A stretch of 64,000 nt of DNA. Source: Mastigamoeba balamuthi. Lineage: Eukaryota > Evosea > Mastigamoebida > Mastigamoebidae. The position numbers were made by a program, and so were the translations under genes. The stretch spans positions 622,970-686,969 of the forward strand of contig CACRSC010000018.1 of NCBI GenBank assembly GCA_902651635.1, given 5' to 3'. Positions 32,212 through 44,020 of this stretch are shown here, one piece after another; the first letter of the stretch is position 1; each line of letters begins with the position of its first letter. A model generated the notes under the pieces. The model ran no database searches, was not told the origin of the DNA, and saw nothing but the letters and a program-made list of their open reading frames with translations.

Positions 32212-35200
32212 TCAGATCATGTTTCTCCACTCTACGTCAGTGGTGGGGAAGGCTGCTGAGCTCTCGATGTCAACTGGGGTCAGCAGGTCTTCGGCGTCAG
32301 CCACGTCTGCTTCGTCGGGCACAGCCTCGGAGCCCTCGTACAGGCCAGGAGGCAGCACTCCGACGTACGCGCCCCTGTCCACGAACGTGCGGATCATGGA
32401 GCTCCACGTGGGGTCACTGCAGAGCAGGTGCGCGTTGCCGACAATGGCGAGCATCGACTTGGCACGGCTGATAGCGACGTTGAGCCTCTTCTTGCTGTGC
32501 ATGAACCCCAGGCGGAACTTGACGTCGTGCGCCACGTCTATGAGGAGCGATGGCCCTTGAGTGCGGATTTCATGTGCATGAACGACGCACTCTCCCTGTT
32601 GGACCGCACGCAGCTGATGATGACGACCGTGTGCTCGGACCCCTGGAAGAACTCGACAGTGCCCACGTGAACGCCGTCGAGCATGTGCCGCTGCGAGTGG
32701 ACCAGCCCCTTGATCTTCTCCACCTGCTTGCGGTACGGCGCGATGACGGCGATCTCGCTCGTCGGCACCCCAGAGGCCACCAGAGACAGCAGGAGCCTGT
32801 ACACCTCGTCGATCTCACTCGGGTTGTACCACGATGGACTGTCCTGCTCCCTCCTCTCGACGCCGTCGACATGGGTGAACACCATGGGGCAGGCCGGGTT
32901 GGGTAGAACAGCCGTGAGCCTGCTGTCGACCCGCGGGGTCGCCATCGCCACGAGGTCCCCTTCGTAGAACAGGTTCGCGTAGAGGTCGGTGATCAGCGGG
33001 TGTGACCGGTATGTCTTGCGGAGGCGTATGACGTTGGTGGCCTTGCTCTCGACGAGGCGCTCGAGGAGCGACACGTCCAGGTTGTAGTACAGGGCGACCG
33101 GACTGCGGATGATCGGTCCGAGCTGCCGCGGGTCTCCGGCGAGCACAACGGTGGTGTTTCCGCGCTCCGCGAGCTGCAGGGGGATCAGCGTCTCGGGCTC
33201 GAGCGCGTGCCCCGCCTCGTCGACAAAGATGTGCGTGAAGAACCCCTTGGAGAGGTCGACGCTGTAGAGGTACCCGGCGGAACAGCAGGTGCTCGCGACG
33301 ACCCTGAACTGCTCGTAGTAGTCGGCCTCCGGGATAGAGTACCCCCCGTCGTAGTACGGCGCACAGCAGGGCTTGAGCTCCTCACGGATGTCCCTCGGGC
33401 AGCGCGTGTGCGAGTTGAGCCTCAGGATGTCCGCGCTGTCGACGCCGCGCTCAAGCAGCCGCACGCAAATGAGGTCCACAGCCTCGTTCGATGGCGCGCA
33501 GACCAGCAGCCTCGATCCGGGGACGCGCATTGTCTGCATTATCGCCTCGACGACGGTGACCGTCTTGCCCGTGCCTGGAGGCCCGAAGATGACGACGGGG
33601 CTCCTCGGCCTCTGCATTACCGCCGCGACCGCCGCCACCTGCTCCTCGTTGAGGAGTTTGTTGTATAGGCTCTGCTTCGGCAGTGCCGCCGCGGCGTCCT
33701 GTGTGCTGTCGGGGCCAAGGCCCAGGACGTTGAGCATCCTGTTGTACATGCTCAGCTTCTGCGGTGCCGCACGGCCCGTGGCGCTGCGCAGGCAGAGGAC
33801 GTCCTCTGTGCACAGACGGACTGCGCGGTGCATGAGGCGCAGGGGGGTCCGCGTGAACGTGAACTCCACGTCCCACCTGTTGCCCTGGGAGCTGAACGAC
33901 CTGTCGAAGGACACGCGTATATCCTCGAGGTTCACGTAGTGAACGAACCCGTGTTGCACCCTGTGCTGGGGGCCCGTCTGCCCGTGCGTACGCGCGTATA
34001 TCGCGTCTCCGCGCAGCACCGACGGCCTCTTCTCCGCGAGCCCAGCAACGCGTATCACGTGAAGGTGGGGGTTCTTGTAGTCCATCGGCACGGCGACGCC
34101 ATCGAGGTCGTACTGCCTGATGTCGATGGCCATCTGGACCTCCTCTGCCCAGAGCAGCAGCTCGGACCTCCGGACGTACTCGGCAAGAGTCAGCGACGAG
34201 ATCTCGTGCAGCGCCAGCGGGCTCCCGATCTCCGCCTCGAGGATGGCAGTGATCTGGGCGAGCGCTGTCCAGTGGTCCATGCGGGCCCCCCTGATCACCG
34301 CAGCGACCTGGGCCGGCATGGGGAACCTCTCCAGCGGCCGCGCGAAGAGCTGCGTCTGCGACGGCCTCTGGCCCTCGGCGTAGTTGTTGGACACGTGCCA
34401 GTTGTTGTAGTGCCTGCGCAGGCGCGCCTTGCCCTCGCCCGCGGGCCGCTGCTCGCTCTGCGCAGCAGGCCTCTGCGGGGCCGCGGCGGCCTCGGCTGTG
34501 CTGGCCTGCCTCAGCGCCACGGTCTCCTGCCCCTGGCTCCCGCTGACCACGAGGGCGGGGCTCGACTGGAGGAACGCCTTGAGCGTCGACCTGTGACTCA
34601 GCGGCTGCTGGTACCGCAGCGCGTACTGGCGCGGCAGCGAGACCAGCCTCGCGGACCCCCCGGTGGCCCGCAGCATCTGCAGCACCCTCCCCAGCACCGC
34701 CCGCTCGTCGTCCCCGCCGGCCGCCGCTGCCTGCCTGGGCGCCTGGGCCGGCGAGCTCCTGGCCGCCTGCAGCGCCCTCTGGTGCTCCGCCTCGAGGGCC
34801 GCGTGGTCGATGTCCGTCCTGTCCCTCCCCAGCACGATCCTCAGCCTCGGCCGCGCGGCGGCGGGGTCGGTGCGGTCGGTGCGCGCGGCCTCCGGTGCTG
34901 GCGCCGGCGCCGGCGACCGCGGGGCACCCGCGCGCCAGAGCAGATCGACGCCCGAGGCGAACTGGCGCTGCAGCGCGAGGTCGAGCGCGGTCTTGCCCTC
35001 CCACAGCGCCGCGAGGTCGGCCCCGCCGCGGACGAGCGCCTCCGTGGTCCTGCGTTGGTCGCGCGGGGGTCAGAGAGGGGCGGGCCCCGTGCTCGTGTGC
35101 CCGTTGTGTGGCGCGTGGGGTGGGATGGGGTGAGGAGGAGTGGGGAGGGAGGAGGAGAGAGGTGCACCAGGCGCAGCTGTGCAGGACGGCCACGTGCAGA

Positions 35201-35313
35201 GGCGTGCGGCCCTGCGCGTCGAGGGCGTTCAGCAGGTGCGGGTACCTGCACAGCGCTGACTGCACCGCCTCGCGGCACCCGCTCTCGGCTGCCTTGTGGA
35301 CCACCTCGACCAT
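32212..35313 (-). CDS. Ankyrin-LOTUS-MOV10-like superfamily 1 RNA helicase
   Basis: Exons 35313-35168, 35049-32591 and 32555-32212 keep one frame of 982 residues. Residues 1-100 are ankyrin repeats (GRTPLHVAVLHS, GKTALDLALQRQF). A predicted LOTUS/OST-HTH winged helix follows at about 190-260 (VLGRVLQMLRATGG ... STLKAFLQSS). The helicase core is MOV10/SDE3-like: Q-motif region LNEEQVAAV, Walker A GPPGTGKT, Walker B DEAGHALEPE, GDPRQLGPI, LRKTYRSHP, and RLNVAISRAK at the end. The last junction uses a 35-bp intron (GTGCGT...CAAG) that restores RSNRERPSLLIDV. MOV10-type helicases unwind RNA 5'-3' and serve in small-RNA silencing; LOTUS domains bind RNA or Vasa-type helicases. The combination suggests RNA control, in RNP granules. 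Confidence 0.85.
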
Positions 35314-35523
35314 CGCGGGTTTGGGACACCCGAGATTCGCGCAAAGTGGGGACCGATGACATCATTTTGTCACGCCGAGGGCGATTGATTTGCCAAACGG
35401 GTGACAGGCGGTGGTGACATGCGTGGTTGGTTGCCACCCGCGCTCATGCTCAGCACAGACAACAGACTGCCTGTATGGATGTAACTGGTCGTGTTTCATT
35501 TGGAATTGGCTCGATCGCATAGC

Positions 35524-38500
35524 TCAGAGATGGGAGAAAGCGATCTGAGACGCGAGGGCTGCGGCAGCGACCACGGCACTGACAAAAGAGCACGAAGACG
35601 ACGACGCGGCCTCGGATGACTTGAGTGCGCGGTGCGACGACGACGATGCCGACGCCGACGCCGGGTGTACCGTCGACCCGCTGGCACGTGACCCGGCAGA
35701 GCTTACGACGTGCGCTGACGACGACGCCGTGACAGCCATCTCCATGTCGACGTCCACCGAGACGGTCGTGTTGTCGATCCGGAAGGCGCTCGAGACCTGG
35801 TGGAGGCCGCTCGCCTCCGCGGCCAGGCGGTAGTCGACCTCCTGCTCGACGACCACGGCGACGCAGCCGTCGGACCCTGTGGTGGCCGTGATCTCCGCGA
35901 ACAGCCCCTCGCTCAGGCGGATCGACGCCCCGGGCACGGCCTTGTGGTCGGACGCGCTGCGGGCACAGAGCCTGACCTCGGACGTGAGGTTCTTCACTTC
36001 GAGCGTCACCGAGTTGCTCCAGTAGAACCCCTTGTGCTGCGAGATGTACGAGTGGTAGCGGTTCCTGGGCACACGGGGCGACTGCTCGGGAATGTAGAAC
36101 CCGGCGGCCGTGTCGCTGGTGCTGGAACCCTCCTTGTACATGATGCAGCCGTTGGCCTCGCTGGGGGCGTCCTGCGGCGTGGGGCAGAGCGCACCGTAGT
36201 AGAACATGTCGCCCATGTCGAGCCCGATGGTCATCACCACCGTCATGTTGAGCCAGAGGTTGGTCCCGTTGAAGTGGAGGTACTGGTTACCGGGCGTCCC
36301 CGAGTACTCCATGCTGGTCAGAGTCGGGATGGGAGCCCACAACACGTTGTACTCCCTGGAGGTGTTGCTGTCGTGGAACAGCGTCACCCAGCCGTAGCCA
36401 GGCTCGGGGTAGCCGTGCGTGACAGGGTTGAGGACGGGGCAGCGGATCGTCCACGTCCAGACGGGGTTGCTGTCGTTGAACTGCGCCCACGGGTGCTGGC
36501 CGCGGTGGTCGGCGCACATTGCGCCCGTCGTGCCGTTGACCTTGAGGTAGAACCCGGAGAAGTTGCCTCTCCCCGTTACGGTGAGCATCGAGCCCGAGTT
36601 CCTGTGGACGAGGACTCTGTACGGCTCCGGGTTGGTGAGAACCACAGCAGGCTTGGCGAAGCACGGGACATCGCTGTCGATTCCGACGAGATGTAACGCG
36701 TGCTCCAGCTCCGTGCAGACACTGGAGGCCATCGCCGGCATCTTCTTCCCGTTGTGATCGTTCACCTCGGCACCAACGAGCTGCGAGCAGGCAGTGCGCA
36801 GGTTCTGCGCATACATCTTGAAGGTCGTCGGGCCAACACTGAGGAACTTGGCGCGGATGAAGACACCCAGCGCCCTCTCCACACCAACCCCATTCACCGC
36901 CGTCCCGTATCCATCCGAAAACACCGCGAACAGCCTCCCGGGTATCAGCGAGTCTGGCGCGTCCTGTCAGCCTGGGAGGGTGGCAAGCGAGGGGCTCACT
37001 GAAGTGGACGCCCATGTTGTCCTTGTCCTCGCACATCATGTCGGGCACCTGGCTCGGGTACGCAGCCCCCGACGTGTGGTTGATGCACCGAGGCGCCCAC
37101 ATGTCCCGCAGCGACGGCACAACGTGCCCGTCTGCGTTCTTCATGTCGCACATCGCCACTCTGCAGTCGTTGGCCACGATCCACCTCTGCGACGTCGTCA
37201 CTGTTCCCCCACGCCGCACGTTGTCAGACCTCACGTTTGGGGGCACGGTGGGCGATGGAGCGATGGAGCGGTGGAGCGAGGGCAAACCGTTTCCAGTGCA
37301 GTGGTCGGGGACACGGGGTGAGCTGTGGGGGTTGGTGAGGGCGTCGATGGCCATCGAGACGATGTCGCTCCAGCCCTCGTTCAGCGCCCCGCTCTCGGCC
37401 TCGTACCACAGCTTGTCCACGTTGTCCGTGATGGCGTGGCCGTACTCGTGCCACACAACCGTGGGCGCCATCCACCCGGGCTGGATGTAGATGCTCGGGA
37501 TGGGGTCCGGCGTGAAGTACGGCCCGTCCCCCATGTTGTACCGCAGGAATCCCGTCACGTTCCCGCCCTTTCCGTCGAACGAGTTCCTCCTTGCCATGTT
37601 CATCCACAGCTTGTCCCTGTTCGGGTCCAGTCAGTCTGACCCGTGCCGTCTGTTGTTTTCATACATGAACTCGATGGTCTTGACGAACTCCTTGAGCTCT
37701 GCATCGTTGTCGGGGATCTTCTGGCCTCTCCTCCAGATCAGGGGCAGCGGAAACGTCCCGTTGGACACGTACACGTCCCCGATCAGCCCCCCGCCCCTCC
37801 TGTGCTCGCCCAGCAGCTTCTTCGTGGCCGCGTCCATGTACACCGTGCTCCCCGTGCACTTCACCTCCCACGCCAGCCTGTTCGACCCGGGCACGCCCTT
37901 GGCCATCCCGTCCCTGAACACCACCAGCCTCGCGGACACCGCGTCGCAGTCCTTGGAGGTGCCCGCCGACGCTGCAGCGGCCGCATCGGCAGGGTCGACC
38001 AGCGTTGAGCGGCTCTTGGGCAGGAACTCGCCAACAGCGTCCGGAACCGTTGTCCCTGTCACACTGACGATCTGGTTGTGCTCGTTCCACACGACCTGCG
38101 CATAGTGTAGGTATGCATGTTATGATCAGAAACTGAAATACCACGTCAAAAAGAAATTGGGGGTATTCTTGTAACAGAAGAAAAATCACAGTATCGCCCC
38201 TGAGAACAAGAAAAGTGCGGCTGTTTTGTACCGTCAGCTCGGCACCCATCACGGGGATGCCGTCGGCAGACAGCTGCTGGTGCCGAGAGATTGTCCACAG
38301 CGGGCGTTGGGGATCGCTGATCAGCGACTCCATCCGAAGGTGCAGTCCGTTTCCGTAGGCACTCCCCTCCGGCGACGAGAGCAGCCCATCCAGCGTCCTG
38401 CGCATTGTATCCGCCCTGCTCGTGCGCTCTGTGCGTATGCGCAGTGAGTAGGTGATATTCCGGTGGGTGATGGGGAGCCTGCAGGTATCCCGCCCCCAAA

Positions 38501-38639
38501 ACTGACCGTTTGTCGGCAGGGAGAAAGGATATGCCGGCGTCAACGAGGCCGGGACGCTTGTTGCGCCGTTCATCAGCGGTGACAGCGATGCCAGGCAGGC
38601 CGTGCACAGCAGTGCGACGCCGAGGCAGTGTTGGATCAT
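35524..38639 (-). CDS. Thermolysin/fungalysin-type metallopeptidase, copy 1, with GPI-like C-terminal signal
   Basis: Exons 38639-38232, 38095-37665, 37616-37000 and 36953-35524 keep one frame of 961 residues; introns are 136, 48 and 46 bp. A signal peptide (MIQHCLGVALLCTACLASLS) and a propeptide lead to the catalytic domain with HEYGH and, 20 residues on, NEGWSD: two His and the Glu are the zinc ligands. NSLIPGRLF, formed across the last splice, corresponds to the family's GVHxNSGIPN block. The C-terminal half has beta-rich domains with many N-x-S/T sites, then about 50 Ser-rich residues and a hydrophobic end (FVSAVVAAAALASQIAFSHL), as in GPI-anchored proteins. A surface or secreted digestive protease is likely. 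The paralogue is at 50718-53597. Confidence 0.88.
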
Positions 38640-38838
38640 GGTTACGGTGTGTTTTGCTCAGCACAGAGAGCACAGGAAAATGAACTTGTTGTGTACCACA
38701 GATTTTCCACCCAGCCGCGAATTGTATACGATAACAGGCGAAAAAGACCCGCAGCTGTTTGTCTGTGTAATCCGAGGCAAATAGCATGCGCTGTTTCGGA
38801 CTTCGCATGTGCAGTGCGAGGGGAGGGGACCAACATCC
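38640..38838. other. Short intergenic spacer
   Basis: About 200 bp between the start of metallopeptidase copy 1 and the stop of the Cys-rich gene, both on the minus strand. Carries the promoter of the former. Nothing else is seen. Confidence 0.4.
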
Positions 38839-39955
38839 TCAGTTGGTGAAGACGACAGGGAACGGGGCAGGGGCCGGGGTCTGCGGCCACTCGACGACCT
38901 TGCCGTTGACAGAGGGGTACCAGTTGGTCTCGAGGTAGTGGGCGTGCCTGCCCAGGATCAGGACGCCGGTGCTGTGCACAAAGCGGTACGTGGGCATGTA
39001 GTCAACGTAGAGCATGCGCGAGGGCTCCCGGATGGTCACCGTCTCGCCGTAGGGGCCCACCCTGACGACGTCGCCCTGGAACAGCGGAGTCGAGTACATC
39101 GAGACGTTCATGTTGTTGACGCCGGACCCCGCCGAGCTGCTCGCCAGCTGCACTGGCATGGGGACGATCGACGCGGCCGTGGGGAGGTTCTGCTTGGCCG
39201 TCGCTGGCGTCGAGTACTTGAGCGGCCTGTCGCCACGGATCTCGAGCGCCGCGGAGCTGCCCGCGTTCTGCACGAGCAGGGCGTACCAGGCAGGGGTGCT
39301 GCAGCCGTCGCACAGGTTGGCGTAGATGAGGACACCGTCACGCGACGACCTGATGGAGCCGGTGGCGTTGTAGACGCGCGTGCCCGCAGGGACCTGCCTG
39401 ACCCACGCGGAGGTCCTGCCGACGTACACGCACTGGCCGAGCACACACCTGTTCTCAGCACGGCACTTGAGCTTGCGCACCTCGCAGGGGTCCTGGCTGC
39501 AGTTGACGGGGAAGCCGTCCGAGAGCGTCCAGCGGGCATTACAGCCGCCGCAGTAGTCGTTGTGGCAGACGGCAGTGGGGTACCAGTCGCACTTGCTGAC
39601 CGAGCACGGGCTGACGAGGCACTTGGACACGGGGACGAACGGGGGGCACTGCGAGTTGACGCATCTGCCCGAGTCGCAGTAGTCGTAGGTCGACGGGTTG
39701 CTGTCGTTGCAGTCGCGCGCCGCGAGGATGACGGCGCGGCACGAGCCGTCGGCCTGCACGCGACACTCGGCAGTCGGGGGGCACCACGACTCCTTGCTGA
39801 ACGAGAACATGGGCTTCTCACAGCTGCCCTCGCAGAGGTCCCCCACGTTGGCCTGCACGCAACGACGCCGTGAGCTGAGGGTGTCTGCAGTGCGCGCCTC
39901 TCACCGTGGCTACGGCCGCGAGGGCGATGAAGATGGTGGCGAGTGGAACGAGCAT
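38839..39955 (-). CDS. Secreted cysteine-rich protein, unknown
   Basis: Exons 39955-39905 (MLVPLATIFIALAAVAT, the core of a signal peptide) and 39852-38839 join in phase 0 across a 52-bp intron; 354 residues. The first 170 residues hold over 20 cysteines in short repeats such as CNDSNPSTYDYCDSGRC and CDWYPTAVCHNDYCGGC, resembling the D-x-N-P-C-T-x-D-x-C modules of extracellular matrix proteins of amoebae. The C-terminal half is Cys-poor and beta-like with several N-glycosylation sites, and there is no TM or GPI tail. Probably an extracellular or cyst-wall protein; not assigned to a family. Confidence 0.7.
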
Positions 39956-40988
39956 CGTGATGTGTATGGTGGTTGCGGGCGTTTTAACAAAAAGACTGGC
40001 AGGCTGTTCGCACCAGCGAAGTCCTGCACAGGAGGATGATGAAACACTTCCGTGTTTGGATGTGCGGGGTTGCGGAAGGAAAAGAGGGCGCCTGGTGACA
40101 TCATCCGGCGCATTACATAGCGTTTTCCTTGAACATGCCGATTCGCCGAAAAGCATCACCCAAAACGCGAGACAGCAGACAAATCTCTCGCTGACACTCA
40201 CGCCGGTGGCCTCAGGAGTGCGTTGTGAAGCCGCCGGAAGCGCGTAGGGTCGTGTAAATCTAACACCGCAAATGTATTACAGATTTTCGCAAATTTCGCG
40301 CGCAAATCAACGGGAGGGAAATGTACCTGAGATCTCAAGGACACGCGCAGTGTCCACGCATCTCGGTGGATGGGGACTACTTGCGGAACCTGGATAAAAC
40401 AGGTAGCCCTCTGGCCACGAAGACGGGCGGTTGTCCAGCAAGCAAGGCGTAGTGGTGGCGGTTGCTGATTCGCGAGCAACTTCATGGGCTGCGACCCCCA
40501 CGCACACAAGGGCAAGACGACTACATGGCGCGGGGGCGCGTGCTTGACCGGCAGGAGGTGTGCACGGACTCCATGGTACGCGACGACAACGAGTGCGTGG
40601 TGATCACAACGAGACCGCTTGCGGAGGCGGGGAAGCACGGGGAAGTGCGCGCGGAGGAGGCGGTGAGATGCCTGGTGTGCTTGGTGCTTCTTGTTGTTAA
40701 CGTAGTGGGGCGTTGCCTCATCTTCTCCGTAGTCCATGAGTTCTTGTTTGTTCTCTCGTTCCCTCTGCTGAAGCAGTTTACAGCTAACGGAACGAACCAA
40801 AGGGAAAGACCCCTGGAGGAACGGGTGGGCCCCACTGCATACAACGGGAGCCTTGGGAGAGGGAAAGAGAGGAGAGAGGGAGGGGAGGGAGCGGAGGGAA
40901 GCGAGGAAGTATTTCGGACAAGTCCTGAGGAGCAGCGTCCCCGGGCAAACCACAACGCACACTGGGCTACCCGCTGCAGTGCTGCTGC
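39956..40988. other. Intergenic region, no gene supported
   Basis: About 1 kb between the Cys-rich gene's start and the stop codon of the KH-RS gene. Long open frames here (for example 40462-41517 plus and 40955-40521 minus) are antisense shadows of the RS domain or low-complexity. The stretch near 40270-40310 (TTTTCGCAAATTTCGCGCG) is AT/CG-rich. Nothing else is seen. Confidence 0.45.
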
Positions 40989-42924
40989 TCACTGCGCGGG
41001 CGGAGACTGGGAACGCGGGCGCTTCGCGTCGGGCTGCTGCTGCTGCTCCGCCGCCGGCGCGTCGCCGTTGCCTGTCGCAGCCCCGGACGCGGCCGGGCTG
41101 GGCGACCTCTGGCGCTTGCCCTTGGGCGAGGGGCTCCTCGACGCGGACCTCTCCTTGCGGTCCTTGGAGCTCTCCTTCCTCTCCGCCGACCTGCTGCGCG
41201 ACTTGCTGCGCGCCGGCGACTTCTTCGCCGCGGGCGACGGCGAGCGCGACTTGCTCCTCGCGGGGGAGCTCTTGGTGGGCTTCTTCGACGGCGAGCGCGA
41301 CCTCGAGCGCGCCGACTTGGACCTGCTCTTCACCGGAGACCTCGAGCGCGAGGCCGACCGCGAGCGCGAGTGGTGGCGGCGGCGGCTGCTGCGCGAGCGG
41401 CTGCGAGAGCGCGACCTGGACCTCGACCTGCGGCTCCCAGTCGACGGCCTGTACGGGCCGTTCGACCTGTCCCTGCTCAGCTTCAGGTCGATCATGTCTG
41501 CAGATAATCAATTTTGAGTCGCCATTTCAATCTCGAATTCAATTGAGAGTAGGTCCGGGCGCACCGTCAACCATGTTCTTGGCGCGGCGGCGGCCAGAGT
41601 CCGTGCCGCCGAAGATGAGCAGGCGCTCGTCGACGCCGCGGTGCTCGCCGTCGATGAAGCAGAAGGTGCCCGTCTGCTCCTCGATCGAGCGCAGCGACCG
41701 GCCGCCCTGGCCAGTGACGTAGGCCACGCACTCGCTGGGGACCTTGGTGATGAGCACGTCGTCGCGGTCCGAGGCGCTGCGGACGTGGACGGGGCCGAGG
41801 CGCTGGGCCATGAGCCAGCCGAGGTAGTCGCGGGCCCTCTGGCGCTCGTCCTGCGTGCCCGACAGGAACGCCACGTTGCCGACGTACTCCATGATGCAGT
41901 GGCTGGCGCGCGCGAGCTTCTTGCGCGTGATCCCGCCCTTGCCGAGCGCGTAGCTGAGGTCGTCGTCCTTGATCGGGATCGTGTCCGTGCCCCACTCAGA
42001 GTCGTCGACTGCGTCGAGACGGGACGGGACGTACACAATCAGTTGTTGAAAAAAGATATTAAGGGGAAGAAGATATTTGTCTCGGGTTACCGTGATCCTT
42101 GAGGCCCTTGGTGAAGAAGCCGGGGATCTTCTGCTCGACGGCGCTCATGACCTTGAGCTCCGTGCCGCGCCTGCCCCTGCGCTCGCCGAAGATGGCCAGC
42201 TTGCCACTGTCGCCCGACGACCACTTGCCGTCGCGGTTCTTGCCCTCGACGAAGAACATCAGCGTGCCCCACTCCTCCTCGACCTTGCGCATCGTCGCGC
42301 CCTTCTTGCCCGTGACGTAGCCGATGCAGTCCGTCGGGACGTCGATCATGCTCAGGTCGTCGTCGTCGTTGGTCTCGGGGTCGACGTACACGGGGCCCAC
42401 GCGCTGGGCCATGACCAGCTGGATGTACTTCTTGGCGCGGCGCCTAAGTACGAAGGGAGGGGGGAAAGGAAAAGCAACGTTTGGGTGTTAGTCAATTGAC
42501 CGCCGGTGCCTTTGGACAAAGAGAAAAATATCCCGATTTCAGTGGGTGGGTGGAGGGGGGCTCTCTCTTGCCTGGCGATGGCGTTGCCGCGGATCTCGAC
42601 GACGAGGTCGCGCTCGTTGAACTCGAGCTGCGCGCCGCTGGCCCTGGCGATCTTGAACTTGCACGAGCCGCCCCTGCCGACGACGAACGCGGCGTCGTCC
42701 CTGGTGAGCTCGAGCGTGTCGTACTCGCCCCTCCTCGGCGGCGGGCTGCGCGAGCGCGGCGGCGACCTGCTGCGCGAGTACCTGCGCGGCGGCGAGCGCG
42801 ACCCGGCGCGGCGCGGGGACGGCGATCTGCGCGGCGGCGAGCGCGAGCGGCGCGGGGGCGAGCGAGAGCGCATGGGAGAGCGCGAACGCGGCGGAGAACG
42901 GGAGCGGCGAACAGGGCTGCTCAT
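40989..42924 (-). CDS. KH-domain RS (SR-like) splicing-type protein
   Basis: Exons 42924-42572, 42443-42091, 42008-41565 and 41497-40989 give one frame of 552 residues. Residues 1-65 are Arg/Ser/Pro repeats. Three KH-like blocks follow, recognised by their G-x-G-G or G-K-K-G loops: DDAAFVVGRGGSCKFKIARA, CIGYVTGKKGATMRKVEEE, LSYALGKGGITRKKLARA, and a fourth CVAYVTGQGGRSLRSIEEQ. The last 165 residues are an RS domain. KH domains bind single-stranded RNA and RS domains recruit splicing factors, so a nuclear pre-mRNA role is likely. The first intron is GC-AG with a textbook AG|GCAAGA donor. Internal repetition (two KH pairs) suggests an old tandem duplication. Confidence 0.85.
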
Positions 42925-43338
42925 TCTTGTATGTGTGGCTGTACGCGTTTTGAAAAGTCTTTGGTGAGTCCCGCGCGAGAAAATTCAAAAGGCGTGGAGA
43001 AAAAGACCAAGCAGATGGGGGAGGAGAGGACTGCGGCCGTACTCGCCGTACGGCTTACTTGTAAACAAAGAGGGGCCTCTTTAAACACCGCGAGAGGGTG
43101 GAGCCCCCGGGGAGAGGAAGGGGACGCGCGCGGGGGAGACGACGGGGGGGACGGGGACGCACCGAGAAGCGCGAAGCAGTCGAAGGGTCGAAAAAGAGAC
43201 CAAGAGCCCGAGAATATCTCACCAACGTCATCTCTGTTGATGTCAACTCTGACGCAAACGGGGTGCGCGCCGGCTGCTTTTTTCTCCCCTGCTCTTTCCT
43301 CCCTCTCTCTTGTTCTTGTCCTTTGTCCCGATCACACA

Positions 43339-44020
43339 ATGGGTACGCAGCGTGTCCCCCCGCCCCCCGCGCCGCACTCTGCCTCATGCTGACCTCTGCG
43401 GCACCACAGGCGCGTACAAGTACCTGTCCGAGCTCTGGAAGAAGAAGCAGTCGGATGTGATGCGCTTCATCCAGCGTGTCCGCTGCTGGGAGCTGCGTCA
43501 CCTCCCCCGCGTCCACCGCGCCCCGCGCCCGACGCGCCCGGACAAGGCTCGCCGCCTGGGCTACAGGGCGAAGCAGGGGTACGTCGTGTACCGCGTGCGC
43601 ATCCGCCGCGGTGGCCGCAAGCGCCCTGCCCACCGTGGCAAGGTGTGGCGCAAGCCCCGCAACTCGTACATCAACGGCATGATGCGCAAGCGCTCGCTGC
43701 GCTCGTTCGCCGAGGGCCGCGCGGGACGCCACTGCCCCAACCTGCGCGTCCTGAACTCGTACTACATCGCCCAGGACGCCACCTGGAAGTGGTTCGAGGT
43801 CATCATGGTCGACCCCAGCCACAAGGCCATCCGCCGCGACGCCAAGATCAACTGGATCTGCAAGAGCACGATGAAGCACCGTGAGCTCCGCGGCCTCACC
43901 AGCACTGGCCGCAGCTACCGTGGCCTCGCCGGCAAGGGCCCCCGCTACAACAAGTCGCGCCCCGGCCGCCGCCACGTCTGGAAGCGCAACAACACCCTCA
44001 GCCTCCGCCGCTACAGGTAA
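43339..44020 (+). CDS. RPL15: 60S ribosomal protein eL15
   Basis: Exon 1 is only ATG-G (43339-43342), then a 67-bp intron (GTACGC...CACCACAG), then 43410-44020; 204 residues, the universal eL15 length. Family words: [64 protein letters not shown] is the basic end. It binds 28S rRNA in the large subunit. An intron directly after the start codon is frequent in ribosomal protein genes. A pyrimidine-rich stretch (43280-43330) precedes the ATG, as at transcription starts of such genes. Confidence 0.98.

Noticed and set aside
33828-35417. 529-residue plus-strand frame
   Set aside because: Antisense shadow of the helicase gene, low complexity, no domain.
37617-37664. In-frame TGA in both metallopeptidase copies, suggesting selenocysteine or stop read-through
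   Set aside because: The TGA lies inside a 48-bp stretch with a good donor (AT|GTATGA), a CTGAC branch-like word and an AACAG acceptor, and removing it keeps the frame; the same is true at 51672-51719. It is an intron.
40462-41722. Long plus-strand frames rich in Leu, Asp and Ser
   Set aside because: Complement of the RS domain and KH region of the minus-strand gene.
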